Source: Pseudomonas sp. (GTDB lineage Bacteria; Pseudomonadota; Gammaproteobacteria; Pseudomonadales; Pseudomonadaceae). From it: 64,000 bases of DNA. This document shows positions 36,524 through 45,787 of the stretch, piece by piece. The stretch's first letter is position 1, and the number at the start of each line of letters is the position of its first letter. The stretch spans positions 124,001-188,000 of the forward strand of contig NZ_JAQGNX010000170.1 of assembly GCF_028293835.1 (NCBI RefSeq). Reading direction: 5' to 3'. Position numbers and translations under genes: made by a program. Under the pieces are notes generated by a model, which had not been told where the DNA came from, did no database searches, and worked only from the letters and a program-made list of their open reading frames with translations.

Positions 36524-37282
36524 ATGAAAAAAATCCTGCTAATTGGCATTGGCGCAGGGCATCCCGAGCAGATCACGGTGCAGGCGGTGAATGCGCTTAA
36601 TCGGACTGACGTGTTCTTTTTGCTCGATAAGGGCTACGCAAACGACGATCTGCTGCGTTTGAGAACGGACATTTGTGAACGCTACATCACCCATGATGAC
36701 TACCGGATCGTTCAGGTACTTGACCCTAAGCGGCTCGGCAACCCGCAGTCTTATGAGGCAGGAATTGAGGCGTGGCATGAACAGCGCGCGGTGCTGTTCG
36801 AGCAATTGATTGCTGATGAAGTGGGCGAGGGCGAGGTGGGGGGATTTCTGGTTTGGGGTGACCCGTCGCTTTACGACAGCACCTTGCGCATTCTTGACCG
36901 GGTACTGGCCCGCGGCGCTCAGCTGTTTGATTATCAGGTCATTCCCGGGATCACCAGCGTGCAGGCACTGGTGGCACAGCATCGAATACCACTGAATCGT
37001 ATCGGAGAGCCGATCCAGATCACCACTGGACGGCGTTTGGCAGAGTGTCGCGAGGACCAGATCACTAATGTCGTGGTGATGCTTGATGCGAACTGCGGGT
37101 TTGAGGCGTTCGCGGAGACTGATCTGCACATTTATTGGGGCGCCTATTTGGGCACGCCAGATGAAATCCTGATCGCAGGTAAGCTAAAAGATGTCAGCGC
37201 AGAAATCCAGCGTGTTCGCGAAACGGTCCGGCGTGAAAAAGGCTGGATAATGGACACTTATTTACTGCGCAAACCTGACTGA
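36524..37282 (+). CDS. cobF: Precorrin-6A synthase (deacetylating)
   Basis: The 252-residue SAM-dependent methyltransferase of the aerobic cobalamin pathway methylates precorrin-5 at C-1 with loss of acetate. The tetrapyrrole-methylase start KKILLIGIGAGHPEQITVQA and the GFLVWGDPSLYDSTLRIL and VIPGITSVQAL blocks are clear. The ATG at 36524 follows GGAG at 9 bases. No other cob gene is adjacent, which is unusual only in that most cob genes cluster. Confidence 0.94.
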   Translation: MKKILLIGIGAGHPEQITVQAVNALNRTDVFFLLDKGYANDDLLRLRTDICERYITHDDYRIVQVLDPKRLGNPQSYEAGIEAWHEQRAVLFEQLIADEVGEGEVGGFLVWGDPSLYDSTLRILDRVLARGAQLFDYQVIPGITSVQALVAQHRIPLNRIGEPIQITTGRRLAECREDQITNVVVMLDANCGFEAFAETDLHIYWGAYLGTPDEILIAGKLKDVSAEIQRVRETVRREKGWIMDTYLLRKPD

Positions 37283-37299
37283 CGCGTCGGCCAAGTAGA

Positions 37300-37331
37300 A
37301 GGCCGCTGATCGGCAAAGCCCGACGCGGCCT
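37300..37331. terminator. Weak hairpin between cobF and the convergent hypothetical gene
   Basis: AGGCCGC and GCGGCCT form a 7 bp stem with an 18-base loop in the 52 bp gap between two convergent genes. The T-run is poor (TCTCTT), so this is a low-confidence terminator. Confidence 0.35.
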
Positions 37332-37334
37332 CTC

Positions 37335-37778
37335 TTACTGCATCGACCCTAATTCACCGCTGATAGATGTCAGGCTGGTATTCATCACGTGGTAGTCATC
37401 GCTGCTACGGCGGACAATGACTTGGCTGTGAAACCGATCAATGCGTCCGGCCAACCAAAGTTTCAATTCCGCGCCACGGGATTCAATCCTTATTTTCGGG
37501 TCCTTTGTGATGAGGAACGGGGAGGCGTTGACGAGTGACGATAGAATCTCATCATCGTTACTGGATCCACCGTTTCTCAAATAATATCGGTAACTGAACC
37601 CGCCGGTCGCGCCGCCGCCATCTGTGCGGATGCCGTAGATAACTTCTTGGTCTCCAATCGGATATTTAAGGACGACCTTGTCGAGCCGAGGTGGATTCGG
37701 GCTGATAAACCAAATCCAGCCGTTACAGAGCAGCGAGGACGCAAGCAATAAGTAAATAAACAGCCGTTTAGTCAGCAT
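37335..37778 (-). CDS. Hypothetical protein with N-terminal membrane anchor
   Basis: The 147-residue product is not recognised. It has a hydrophobic N-terminus (LFIYLLLASSLLCNGWIWF, with a cysteine that might act as a lipobox but without the usual L-x-G/A-C form), then a soluble part with a glycine-rich stretch GGGATGGFSYRYY and several beta-like segments. It is therefore probably held at the periplasmic side of the inner membrane. It lies downstream of the glycosyltransferase and Hcp genes on the same strand. Confidence 0.65.
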   Translation of the reverse strand: MLTKRLFIYLLLASSLLCNGWIWFISPNPPRLDKVVLKYPIGDQEVIYGIRTDGGGATGGFSYRYYLRNGGSSNDDEILSSLVNASPFLITKDPKIRIESRGAELKLWLAGRIDRFHSQVIVRRSSDDYHVMNTSLTSISGELGSMQ

Positions 37779-37945
37779 AATGCCCTTTGGAGCATTGGCA
37801 TGAGCATCTGTCCTTGGATTGAAAGCACAGTAATCTTATCAATCCAGGATATTCGGTACGGCGTTGAGCCAGATTTCAGGAGATTCCCCTACGCGGGAAC
37901 CTCCAGCTTCTTACGTGCCACCGCAAACGCCCAACTCAAGACTCA

Positions 37946-39253
37946 TTATGAAACCCGATTCTTTGCCTCAATCCACTGTGCCATGTATTGGGTACTTTTA
38001 TGGTGATGGTGACGGAGCATGGCGCCGGTGAAGTTGTCGGTGCGGTGGTGTGCCAGGTTTGCTCGGCAGGCTTCAATTTTGGCAATCAGGCTCGCGCAAT
38101 GCGGTTTGAATGGATAGCGATCGGCCAATATCCCCCGGCAGTCGCTTTGCGCTTTGTCCCACAGCGCTTCGTTTCGATAGAGTTCAACGGCTGAGTCAGC
38201 AAGGTGTCGGGCACTGGTTGCGATTGCGCCGGGCCACGGCAGGTCGCCGTGCATGCCTTCGGCACCGATGGGTGTGGTCACGCTGGGTGTGCCGCAGATC
38301 ATGGCGTCAACGAGCTTGCCCTTGATTCCAGCGCCAAAACGCAACGGCGCCAGGCAAACCCGCGCAGTAGACATTACCTGAAGCGCGTCTTCGGCCCAGT
38401 TCATGACATGGAACCCCTGCGCCGGGTTGTGCAGCGCAGTAGCTTTCGGCGGCGTGTAGGACCCATAAATATGTAACTGCGCTGTTGGCAACTGTTGACG
38501 GATCAGCGGCCAAATGGCTGTCTTCATCCACAACACCGCGTCCCAGTTGGGGGCGTGGCGGAAATTACCGATGCTGAGGAAGTTCGCTCGTTCAACGAAG
38601 GAGGGCGATGTGGTGGGCACGGTTGCCAGCAGCAATGGACACCAGTGCAGCAAGGCGCTGGGCACTTTGAACTGCTCAACCAGCAGGTCAATTTCCTTGT
38701 CAGAGATCATCAAACTGAGGTCAGACCGGTAGATGGCCGCTATTTCACGCTGCGCTGCGTCACTGTTAGCCATAGGTTGGAACATGGCATGTTCTGACGC
38801 GGCAAAAAAATCCGTAAGATCATCGGGTTGGGGGGCGTTGTTAAGGTGATTTTTTAACAGCTGATGACGAGCTTCGCGCAGGCTGTGCAAGTCGACTGTT
38901 TCAAGAATGCGCAGGGCGTTGGGGCAAAATTTCTCCACGCGCCAGCCGAATTGCTCTTCCATCATGAAGCGGTCAAACAGCACGATGTCAGGATTCAACT
39001 CGGTAATAAAGGTATCGAAACTGCTGCTGTTAAGCTCAATGCCGACTTCGGTGATCCCCAAGGCCACAAGATCAGCCTTGTGTTCGCCCGCTGCTGCCGG
39101 GCTGCTGAAGGTAATCTGCCACCCTTGCTCCTGAAAACACTCGATCAGCTGCATCATGTGCCCACCCGCCGCGGATGAACGCGGTTCGGGCCAGACGTAA
39201 CCAATGATGAGCACATGGGTGGGAGTGCTTGGCAGAAGGGAGAGCATGGACAT
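37946..39253 (-). CDS. GT-B type glycosyltransferase (group 1-like)
   Basis: The 435-residue protein has the two-lobe GT-B layout: N-terminal HVLIIGYVWPEPRSSAAGGH (typical start of group-1 transferases) and C-terminal FLSIGNFRHAPNWDAVLWM and LAPLRFGAGIKGKLVDAMICGTPSV, the donor-binding lobe with the conserved G-x-K-x-k-E/D motif. Substrates are unknown. The start at 39253 is chosen because it places the family start near the N-terminus; a longer frame would overlap hcp. It lies 89 bp downstream of hcp on the same strand. Confidence 0.82.
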   Translation of the reverse strand: MSMLSLLPSTPTHVLIIGYVWPEPRSSAAGGHMMQLIECFQEQGWQITFSSPAAAGEHKADLVALGITEVGIELNSSSFDTFITELNPDIVLFDRFMMEEQFGWRVEKFCPNALRILETVDLHSLREARHQLLKNHLNNAPQPDDLTDFFAASEHAMFQPMANSDAAQREIAAIYRSDLSLMISDKEIDLLVEQFKVPSALLHWCPLLLATVPTTSPSFVERANFLSIGNFRHAPNWDAVLWMKTAIWPLIRQQLPTAQLHIYGSYTPPKATALHNPAQGFHVMNWAEDALQVMSTARVCLAPLRFGAGIKGKLVDAMICGTPSVTTPIGAEGMHGDLPWPGAIATSARHLADSAVELYRNEALWDKAQSDCRGILADRYPFKPHCASLIAKIEACRANLAHHRTDNFTGAMLRHHHHKSTQYMAQWIEAKNRVS

Positions 39254-39342
39254 AAACTTCTTGAAAACGCGGGAGGCAATTAAAGCACAGGACGCTGTCA
39301 ACAACGGCCAGGAACCCGGCCGTTGCGTTACGTCTGTCGAGG

Positions 39343-39861
39343 TTAGCCCGCGACTGGAGTGCGCCAATCGTCAGAACCAGTAGATTTGCTGACTTCATGG
39401 TCCCAAGTGATTTTGCGATAGCTGAAGTAGACATCTTCCAGGTGGGTGAAATGAGAGTTGCCTGGATCCTGGCAGTTAGGCATATGCGAGTTTACTTCGA
39501 CGATGATCGCATCGAACAACGCGATGGTGAAGTAGTGTTCCTGAGCCCCCGTGGAAGAAGTTCGGAAGAATTGCAGATTGCATTCTTCCAGCATCTCGCC
39601 AGACGTTAATGCGTTGAAAATCAGCGGCGAAGACTTGTCGAAAACTTTAGTGATCATCAACGGCCTGTGAACACGCTGGCCGGTTGGTTGGCCGGACTGC
39701 GGGTCACGTGGAATGATAATTTGATGATTAAAGGCCTGAACCAGAATCTGGTTTTCATGACCTTCTTGATAGATGTTGCCAACCGACTGGGCGGTGAATG
39801 TATTTTCGGTGATCAGGCCTTGCTTGGAACCTTTGATCGTCAAATATGCGGGTGTTGGCAT
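39343..39861 (-). CDS. hcp: Hcp, type VI secretion tube protein (orphan)
   Basis: The 172-residue protein begins MPTPAYLTIKGSKQGLITEN and carries typical Hcp blocks (HQIIIPRDPQSGQPTGQRVH, PLMITKVFDKSSPLIFNAL, FFRTSSTGAQEHYFTI, HLEDVYFSYRKITW). It forms the hexameric rings of the type VI tube and can carry effectors. GGAGAGCTCC precedes the ATG. No tss core genes are nearby, so this is an orphan copy that depends on a main T6SS elsewhere. Confidence 0.93.
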   Translation of the reverse strand: MPTPAYLTIKGSKQGLITENTFTAQSVGNIYQEGHENQILVQAFNHQIIIPRDPQSGQPTGQRVHRPLMITKVFDKSSPLIFNALTSGEMLEECNLQFFRTSSTGAQEHYFTIALFDAIIVEVNSHMPNCQDPGNSHFTHLEDVYFSYRKITWDHEVSKSTGSDDWRTPVAG

Positions 39862-40149
39862 GGAGCTCTCCTGACTAATAAATACACGGTCCCACGCCTG
39901 ATGCACTACTGCGTGGGCGACGTGTCTTCATCAAGAGTCATGCCAATCAATTTTTTACCAACAAAAACAGTAGCCTAAGGCCGTTGTGTCACAACTTTCA
40001 GCCCTGAAATCATGATTTTTGTGCCAAGTTGCGCAGGCTTCAGCGCACTAACAAGTCTCAGTCTGCGCAACGCCTGTAGGGCATTTCCCTCGCACAAACA
40101 GCTAGCTGGCAATCACGGAACAGCGACGTCTCGAGCAATCCCCTGGACA

Positions 40150-40518
40150 TCAATGCACCTGACTCAAAATCGCCCGGACCTTGTCACGCAGTTGATCAAT
40201 CGAGAACGGCTTGCCGATCACATGCATCCCTTTCGGGACGTCGATATTCTCCGCATAGCCGCTGGCAAACAGCACTGGCAATGCAGGGCGCAATACCAAT
40301 GCCCGTTGCGCAAGATCAACGCCTTTCATGTCGGGCAAGCCTTGATCAGTCATCAGCAAATCGAACGTTTTTTCCTGATCGCTCAGCTGCGCCAGGGCGG
40401 ATTCGGCGTCGGCCGCTTCGAACACGGTGTATTCCAGTTCCTCAAGCACGTCCACTATCAACATACGCACGATGTTGTCATCTTCCACTACGAGAATGGT
40501 GCTGGTTGCTGGGGACAT
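40150..40518 (-). CDS. Stand-alone receiver protein
   Basis: The 122-residue single-domain receiver has the acidic pair VVEDDN near 12, the phospho-acceptor aspartate in LLMTDQGLPDMKG near 57 and the conserved lysine in VIGKPFSIDQL near 103. It has no output domain. It lies divergent from the large hybrid kinase at the edge of the signalling island and closely resembles the second receiver protein and the C-terminal receiver of the kinase at 47477. Confidence 0.9.
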   Translation of the reverse strand: MSPATSTILVVEDDNIVRMLIVDVLEELEYTVFEAADAESALAQLSDQEKTFDLLMTDQGLPDMKGVDLAQRALVLRPALPVLFASGYAENIDVPKGMHVIGKPFSIDQLRDKVRAILSQVH

Positions 40519-40791
40519 GGGGTTGCTCCTGATGATGGCGGCCTAGTGGGTGGTCAATTGTCTCTGTTTAGCCTATTCATCAGTGAGTAAAAGATGAGAA
40601 CAAGTTCAAAAATAGACGAGTTTGTATTCAAATGAGTGGTTGTTCATGGGTTTTATGGGTTAATGCCTTGCAAATCGACCGGACCGTGGAATTGGTAGCT
40701 GAAATATTTGTTTTTTACGTTACTAATCAAGTCTTTTTCTGACATTTGCGGCAAACTCTGCGGTTTCGATGAATTCGCCCGGACCTCCCCG

Positions 40792-43700
40792 ATGAACCAT
40801 CCGTCTTCGATTGACGAACAACGCTTCCGTAAAATGTTGACCCGCAACATCGCCTTGCCATTAGGCGTGGGGGTGTTGAGTGCGGTGTTTTTTATCGTTT
40901 TAATCAGTTATCTACTGTCGGTTATTCAATGGGTTGAGCACACCGATCGGGTCATCAACAACGCTGATCGCGCCCTCAAGTTGTCAGTCGATATGGAAAC
41001 AGGCATGCGCGGTTTCTTGCTGACCGGCGATGAGCATTTTCTCGACCCCTATGAAGTGGCCAAGCCAGCCATAAGAAACGAGCTGAAAGGCCTTGAAGCA
41101 CTCGTCCAGGATAATCCCACCCAGGTCGACCGCTTTCAGCGCCTGTCTGCGCTGCAAAACGACTGGAACGACTTCGCCCAGGAAATGATCACCCTGCGGC
41201 GACAAAACGGCGACTACCAAAGTGCAATCCTGGCGGGTCGCGGCAAGCGTTTGTCCGATGAGATTCGTAGCCAGTACGAAGTCGCGGTGCAGACCGAACA
41301 ACAGTTGCGGACCACGCGCAACGAAGACGTCACGCGGACTACCATTTTTACCGTCACGCTCTACTTGATCTTCGTGCTCTTGATCAGCGGCCTGATCGCC
41401 TATATCGGTCGTCGCGATATGCTTACGTTATCAAACAATTACAGCGAGAACCTCAAGCTGCAGGTGAGCAATGCCCAGCGCTTGGAGCATGTGGCCTGGT
41501 TGCGTAACGGCCAGAGCGAGTTGGCCGAACAGGTTCTTGGCCAACTAACGGTGAGTCTGCTAGGGCGCAATGTCCTGCAGTTTTTTGCTCAATACCTCGG
41601 GTCTGTGGTGGCGGCGATGTACGTGCGGCAGGAGCACGGCGGGTTTCGGCGCGTGGCTTCTTACGGATTCTCGCGGGATCAGGAGCAGCACGAACAATCG
41701 ATCTACAGCGGCGAAGGTGTGATCGGTCAAGCGGCGCAGCAAGACAAAATCATCACTCTGGACGATGTGCCCCACGAGTACTTCAAGGTCAGTTCAGGTT
41801 TAGGCGACGCCTCGCCACGCAGCGTGATGATAGTGCCTACCAGTAACGACGATCAGGTCAACGGCATTATCGAACTGGGATTTTTGCGACCACTGACCGA
41901 CCGTGATGTGGAATTTCTCAAGGTTATTTCTGACAACATCGGCACGTCCATGGAGGCGGCGCGCTACCGTCAGCGGTTACAGGAAGTGTTGGCTGAAACC
42001 CAGCAATTGAACGAAGAATTGCAAGTTCAGCAAGAAGAGCTGAAAACCGCCAACGAGGAGCTTGAGGAGCAGTCGCGGATTCTCAAGGAGTCCCAGGTCC
42101 ATCTGGAAACTCAACAGGCAGAACTTGAACAGACCAACGAACAGTTGGCAGCGCAAAGCCAGGCCATCGCAGACCAGCGTGATGCCTTGGACCGTAACAA
42201 TGAAAAACTGAGTGTCGCCCAGGTCGAGCTGGAAGCACGTGCCGATGAGCTGCAACGCTCCAGTAAGTACAAGTCAGAATTCCTCGCCAACATGTCCCAC
42301 GAGCTGCGTACACCGCTAAACAGTTCGTTGATTTTGGCGAAGCTGCTGGCAGAGAACCCACTGGATAACTTGACCGGTGAGCAGGTCAAATTCGCCGAAT
42401 CAATTTATTCCGCCGGCAACGACTTGCTGAACCTGATCAACGACATTCTCGACATCTCTAAAGTCGAAGCCGGCAAGCTCGATATGCGCCCGGAAAATAC
42501 CAGCGTCGCGCGTCTGGTCGAAGGCCTGCGCAGCATGTTTCAACCGATGGCCAACGACAAAAAGCTCGATTTCCAGGTCGATTTGCAGGCGGGTACGCCG
42601 ACCATCCTGTACACGGACCGCCAGCGTCTTGAGCAAATTCTCAAGAATTTGTTATCCAACGCAATCAAATTCACCGAGCGCGGCAGTGTCGGTTTGATCG
42701 TGTCCCGGCAGCCTGGCGAAGGCATCACGTTTACCATTCGCGATTCAGGCATCGGGATTGCCGAAGAACAGCAGCAGAGCATCTTTGAGGCGTTCAGGCA
42801 GGCAGACGGCACCACTAACCGGCGTTACGGCGGCACCGGCCTCGGCTTATCGATCTCACGGGACCTGGCGAAGCTGCTGGGCGGTTCCATCACCGTGACC
42901 AGCGCCCCTGAGCAAGGCAGCATCTTCAGCTTGGTATTGCCTGAGCAATACGTCGAGCAGGTGCAACTTGAGTACGGCGAGCAGCCGGCAGTGGTCAAAG
43001 CGCCGATGCTTTCCGTCGTGATGACGCCGGTCGTGCTTCCCGTTGCGATGCAAGAGCCGATCCCGGTGTTCGCCGACGACCGAAACAACGCGCCGTTCAA
43101 CAAACGTTGTATTTTGGTGATTGAAGACGAAGTGCGGTTTGCGCAAATCCTCTTCGACCTGGCCCATGAACTGGGCTACCAATGCCTGGTGGCCCACGCG
43201 GCAGATGAAGGCTTCGATCTCGCGGTGCAATTCATACCCGACGCTATTTTGCTGGACATGCGCTTGCCAGATCATTCGGGCCTGACCGTGCTGCAGCGCC
43301 TGAAAGAGCTAGCGCCCACCCGGCATATCCCGGTGCACGTGATCTCGGTAGAGGATCGTCAGGAAGCGGCCATGCACATGGGTGCCATCGGTTATGCGGT
43401 TAAACCGACCACCCGTGAAGAACTCAAGGATGTGTTCGCCAAGCTCGAAGCGAAATTGACGCAAAAGGTCAAACGCATCCTGTTGGTGGAAGACGATGCC
43501 CTGCAACGCGACAGCATTGCCCGCCTGATCGGCGATGACGACATCGAAATCACCGCCGTTGGCTTCGCTCAGGATGCGTTGGCCTTGTTGCGGGACAATG
43601 TTTATGACTGCATGATCATCGACCTGAAACTGCCTGACATGCTCGGCAACGACTTGCTCAAGCGCATGGCAACCGATGATATCTGTGCATTTCCACCCGT

Positions 43701-44286
43701 CATTGTCTACACCGGGCGCAACCTGACCCGGGATGAAGAAGCGGAGCTGCTCAAATACTCCCGTTCAATCATCATCAAAGGCGCCCGTTCACCGGAGCGA
43801 CTGCTCGACGAAGTGACGTTGTTCCTGCACAAAGTCGAATCCAAACTCTCCAGCGAACGCCAGTCAATGCTTAAAACCGCTCGTAGCAGGGACAAAGTCT
43901 TTGAAGGGCGGAAAATCCTCGTTGTCGATGACGACGTGCGCAACATCTTTGCCCTGACCAGTGCCCTGGAGCATAAAGGCGCTGTTGTTGAAATAGCCCG
44001 CAATGGCATCGAGGCGATCAAGAAACTCGGTGAAGTCGATGATATCGACCTGGTCCTGATGGACGTGATGATGCCGGAAATGGATGGGTATGAAGCCACC
44101 ATCGAAATTCGCAAAGACCCACGCTGGCGTAAATTGCCGATCATTGCGGTCACTGCCAAGGCCATGAAAGATGACCAGGAGCGCTGCCTGCAAGCGGGTT
44201 CCAACGATTATCTGGCCAAACCCATCGACCTTGATCGGCTGTTCTCGCTGATCCGCGTGTGGCTGCCAAAAATGGAGCGGATCTGA
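40792..44286 (+). CDS. CHASE3-GAF hybrid histidine kinase with three receivers
   Basis: The 1164-residue membrane sensor has a first membrane helix (about 23-45), a CHASE3 domain (TGMRGFLLTGDEHFL near 65-75), a second helix near 185-205, a GAF domain (about 230-395), a long glutamine/glutamate-rich coiled coil (395-485), HisKA with His503 (ANMSHELRTPLN), an HATPase domain, and three receivers with aspartates Asp822, Asp944 and Asp1091. CHASE3 usually senses extracytoplasmic signals. The ATG at 40792 gives a normal N-terminus but has no good ribosome site. First gene of a run with cheR-like, cheB-like and two more signalling genes. Confidence 0.93.
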   Translation: MNHPSSIDEQRFRKMLTRNIALPLGVGVLSAVFFIVLISYLLSVIQWVEHTDRVINNADRALKLSVDMETGMRGFLLTGDEHFLDPYEVAKPAIRNELKGLEALVQDNPTQVDRFQRLSALQNDWNDFAQEMITLRRQNGDYQSAILAGRGKRLSDEIRSQYEVAVQTEQQLRTTRNEDVTRTTIFTVTLYLIFVLLISGLIAYIGRRDMLTLSNNYSENLKLQVSNAQRLEHVAWLRNGQSELAEQVLGQLTVSLLGRNVLQFFAQYLGSVVAAMYVRQEHGGFRRVASYGFSRDQEQHEQSIYSGEGVIGQAAQQDKIITLDDVPHEYFKVSSGLGDASPRSVMIVPTSNDDQVNGIIELGFLRPLTDRDVEFLKVISDNIGTSMEAARYRQRLQEVLAETQQLNEELQVQQEELKTANEELEEQSRILKESQVHLETQQAELEQTNEQLAAQSQAIADQRDALDRNNEKLSVAQVELEARADELQRSSKYKSEFLANMSHELRTPLNSSLILAKLLAENPLDNLTGEQVKFAESIYSAGNDLLNLINDILDISKVEAGKLDMRPENTSVARLVEGLRSMFQPMANDKKLDFQVDLQAGTPTILYTDRQRLEQILKNLLSNAIKFTERGSVGLIVSRQPGEGITFTIRDSGIGIAEEQQQSIFEAFRQADGTTNRRYGGTGLGLSISRDLAKLLGGSITVTSAPEQGSIFSLVLPEQYVEQVQLEYGEQPAVVKAPMLSVVMTPVVLPVAMQEPIPVFADDRNNAPFNKRCILVIEDEVRFAQILFDLAHELGYQCLVAHAADEGFDLAVQFIPDAILLDMRLPDHSGLTVLQRLKELAPTRHIPVHVISVEDRQEAAMHMGAIGYAVKPTTREELKDVFAKLEAKLTQKVKRILLVEDDALQRDSIARLIGDDDIEITAVGFAQDALALLRDNVYDCMIIDLKLPDMLGNDLLKRMATDDICAFPPVIVYTGRNLTRDEEAELLKYSRSIIIKGARSPERLLDEVTLFLHKVESKLSSERQSMLKTARSRDKVFEGRKILVVDDDVRNIFALTSALEHKGAVVEIARNGIEAIKKLGEVDDIDLVLMDVMMPEMDGYEATIEIRKDPRWRKLPIIAVTAKAMKDDQERCLQAGSNDYLAKPIDLDRLFSLIRVWLPKMERI

Positions 44287-44351
44287 ATTGAACGTCTACG
44301 ATTTGGCAGCTACTAAGATGGACCTCAGTCTTGTGCCACTGGATGTATGTC

Positions 44352-45173
44352 ATGCCTCATGAACGAAACGCTGAGATTGAATTGCGTCTGTTGATTGAGG
44401 CCATTTATCTCAAGTACAGCTATGACTTCCGCGATTACTCGGGTGCTTCAATCAAGCGTCGGGTGAACCATGCCTTGCTCCAGTTCGATTGCAAAACGAT
44501 TTCAGCTCTGCAAGAGCGGGTATTGCACGACTCGTCGGCGTTCTTGCAGTTGTTGCAGTTCCTGACGATTCCGGTCAGTGAGATGTTTCGCGATCCGACG
44601 CATTTCCTGGCAATTCGTCAAGAAGTCGTGCCTTTGCTTAAAACTTATCCGTCGATCAAGATCTGGATCGCGGGGTGCAGTACCGGTGAAGAGGTCTATT
44701 CCATGGCCATCCTGTTGCGCGAGGAGGGCTTGCTTGAGCGCACGATTATTTACGCGACAGACATCAACCCTCGCTCTCTGGAAAAAGCCAAGCAGGGCAT
44801 TTTTGCCCTGGGAAATATCCGTGCGTACACCGAAAATTATCAGAAGGCCGGCGGCCAGCGGGCTTTTTCGGACTATTACACGGCCGCTTATGACTTTGCC
44901 ATTTTCGATAAAACCCTGCGCGAGAATGTGACATTTGCTGACCACAGTCTCGCCACCGACAGTGTTTTCTCCGAAACGCAGCTTATATCGTGCCGTAACG
45001 TCTTGATTTATTTCAATAAAAAATTACAGGACCGTGCTTTCGGTCTGTTCCACGACTCGCTCTGCCACCGGGGGTTTTTGGTGTTGGGCAGTAAAGAGAC
45101 GCTCGATTTTTCGGCCTATAGCAATGACTTCGAGGCCTTGGTCAAGCAAGAACGGATCTACCGTAAATCATGA
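44352..45173 (+). CDS. CheR-type protein-glutamate methyltransferase
   Basis: The 273-residue protein is a SAM-dependent CheR methyltransferase. N-terminal helical domain IYLKYSYDFRDYSGASIKRR; catalytic domain with SAM loop IWIAGCSTGEEVYSMAI near 105, YATDINPRSLEKA near 138 and SCRNVLIYF near 215. No chemoreceptor is encoded nearby, so the substrate may be another protein in this island. Its stop overlaps the CheB-like start by 4 bp. ATG codons at 44343 and 44352 are both possible starts. Confidence 0.92.
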   Translation: MPHERNAEIELRLLIEAIYLKYSYDFRDYSGASIKRRVNHALLQFDCKTISALQERVLHDSSAFLQLLQFLTIPVSEMFRDPTHFLAIRQEVVPLLKTYPSIKIWIAGCSTGEEVYSMAILLREEGLLERTIIYATDINPRSLEKAKQGIFALGNIRAYTENYQKAGGQRAFSDYYTAAYDFAIFDKTLRENVTFADHSLATDSVFSETQLISCRNVLIYFNKKLQDRAFGLFHDSLCHRGFLVLGSKETLDFSAYSNDFEALVKQERIYRKS

Positions 45174-45787
45174 ACAGCCCTGAGATCGCGTCGCTTTTGC
45201 CGCGCAAGCCGTTACCGATTGTCGACGCGATTGTCATTGGCGCATCGGCGGGCGGCGTTGAGGCCTTGCTGAAGGTTTTCTCAGAGCTGCCAGTTGTCTT
45301 TCTTCTGCCAATCATTGTTGTCCTGCACTTGCCAAACGAGCGCCATAGCCGCTTGGCTGAGGTTTTTCAGCAGCACCTGAAAATGCCGGTGAAGGAAGTG
45401 GATGACAAAGAAGTCATCGTAGCCGGCACGCTGTATTTTGCCGCTCCCGGTTATCACGTGTCGGTAGAGAATGATCTGAGCTTGTCGTTGAGCCTGGAGG
45501 ACCGGGTGCACCATTCTCGCCCCAGCATCGACATCCTCTTCGAGTCGGCCTCCGATGCCTTCGGTCGACGCCTGGCGGGCGTGCTGCTGACGGGCGCCAA
45601 CGCGGATGGCGCGCAGGGTTTGGCTCAGATCAAACGGCGAGGCGGATTCACTATCGTCCAAGACCCGGGGACTGCCCAGGCATCGATCATGCCCGAAGCC
45701 GCGTTGGCTCTGAGCGCTCCCGATTACATCCTGTCTTTGAATAACATTGGCCAAATGCTTGTCGAGTTGGAAAGAATCGCATGCTAA
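45170..45787 (+). CDS. CheB-type methylesterase without receiver domain
   Basis: The 205-residue protein is only the catalytic half of CheB. The Ser-His-Asp triad can be placed: Ser in VIGASAGGVEAL near 29, His in VVLHLPNERHS near 46 and Asp in GANADGAQG near 145 (usual motif GMGxDG). The N-terminal receiver that normally controls CheB is missing, so activity must be set by a partner or by level. It is coupled to the CheR gene in front (4 bp overlap) and to the receiver-kinase behind (7 bp overlap). Confidence 0.93.
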   Translation: MNSPEIASLLPRKPLPIVDAIVIGASAGGVEALLKVFSELPVVFLLPIIVVLHLPNERHSRLAEVFQQHLKMPVKEVDDKEVIVAGTLYFAAPGYHVSVENDLSLSLSLEDRVHHSRPSIDILFESASDAFGRRLAGVLLTGANADGAQGLAQIKRRGGFTIVQDPGTAQASIMPEAALALSAPDYILSLNNIGQMLVELERIAC

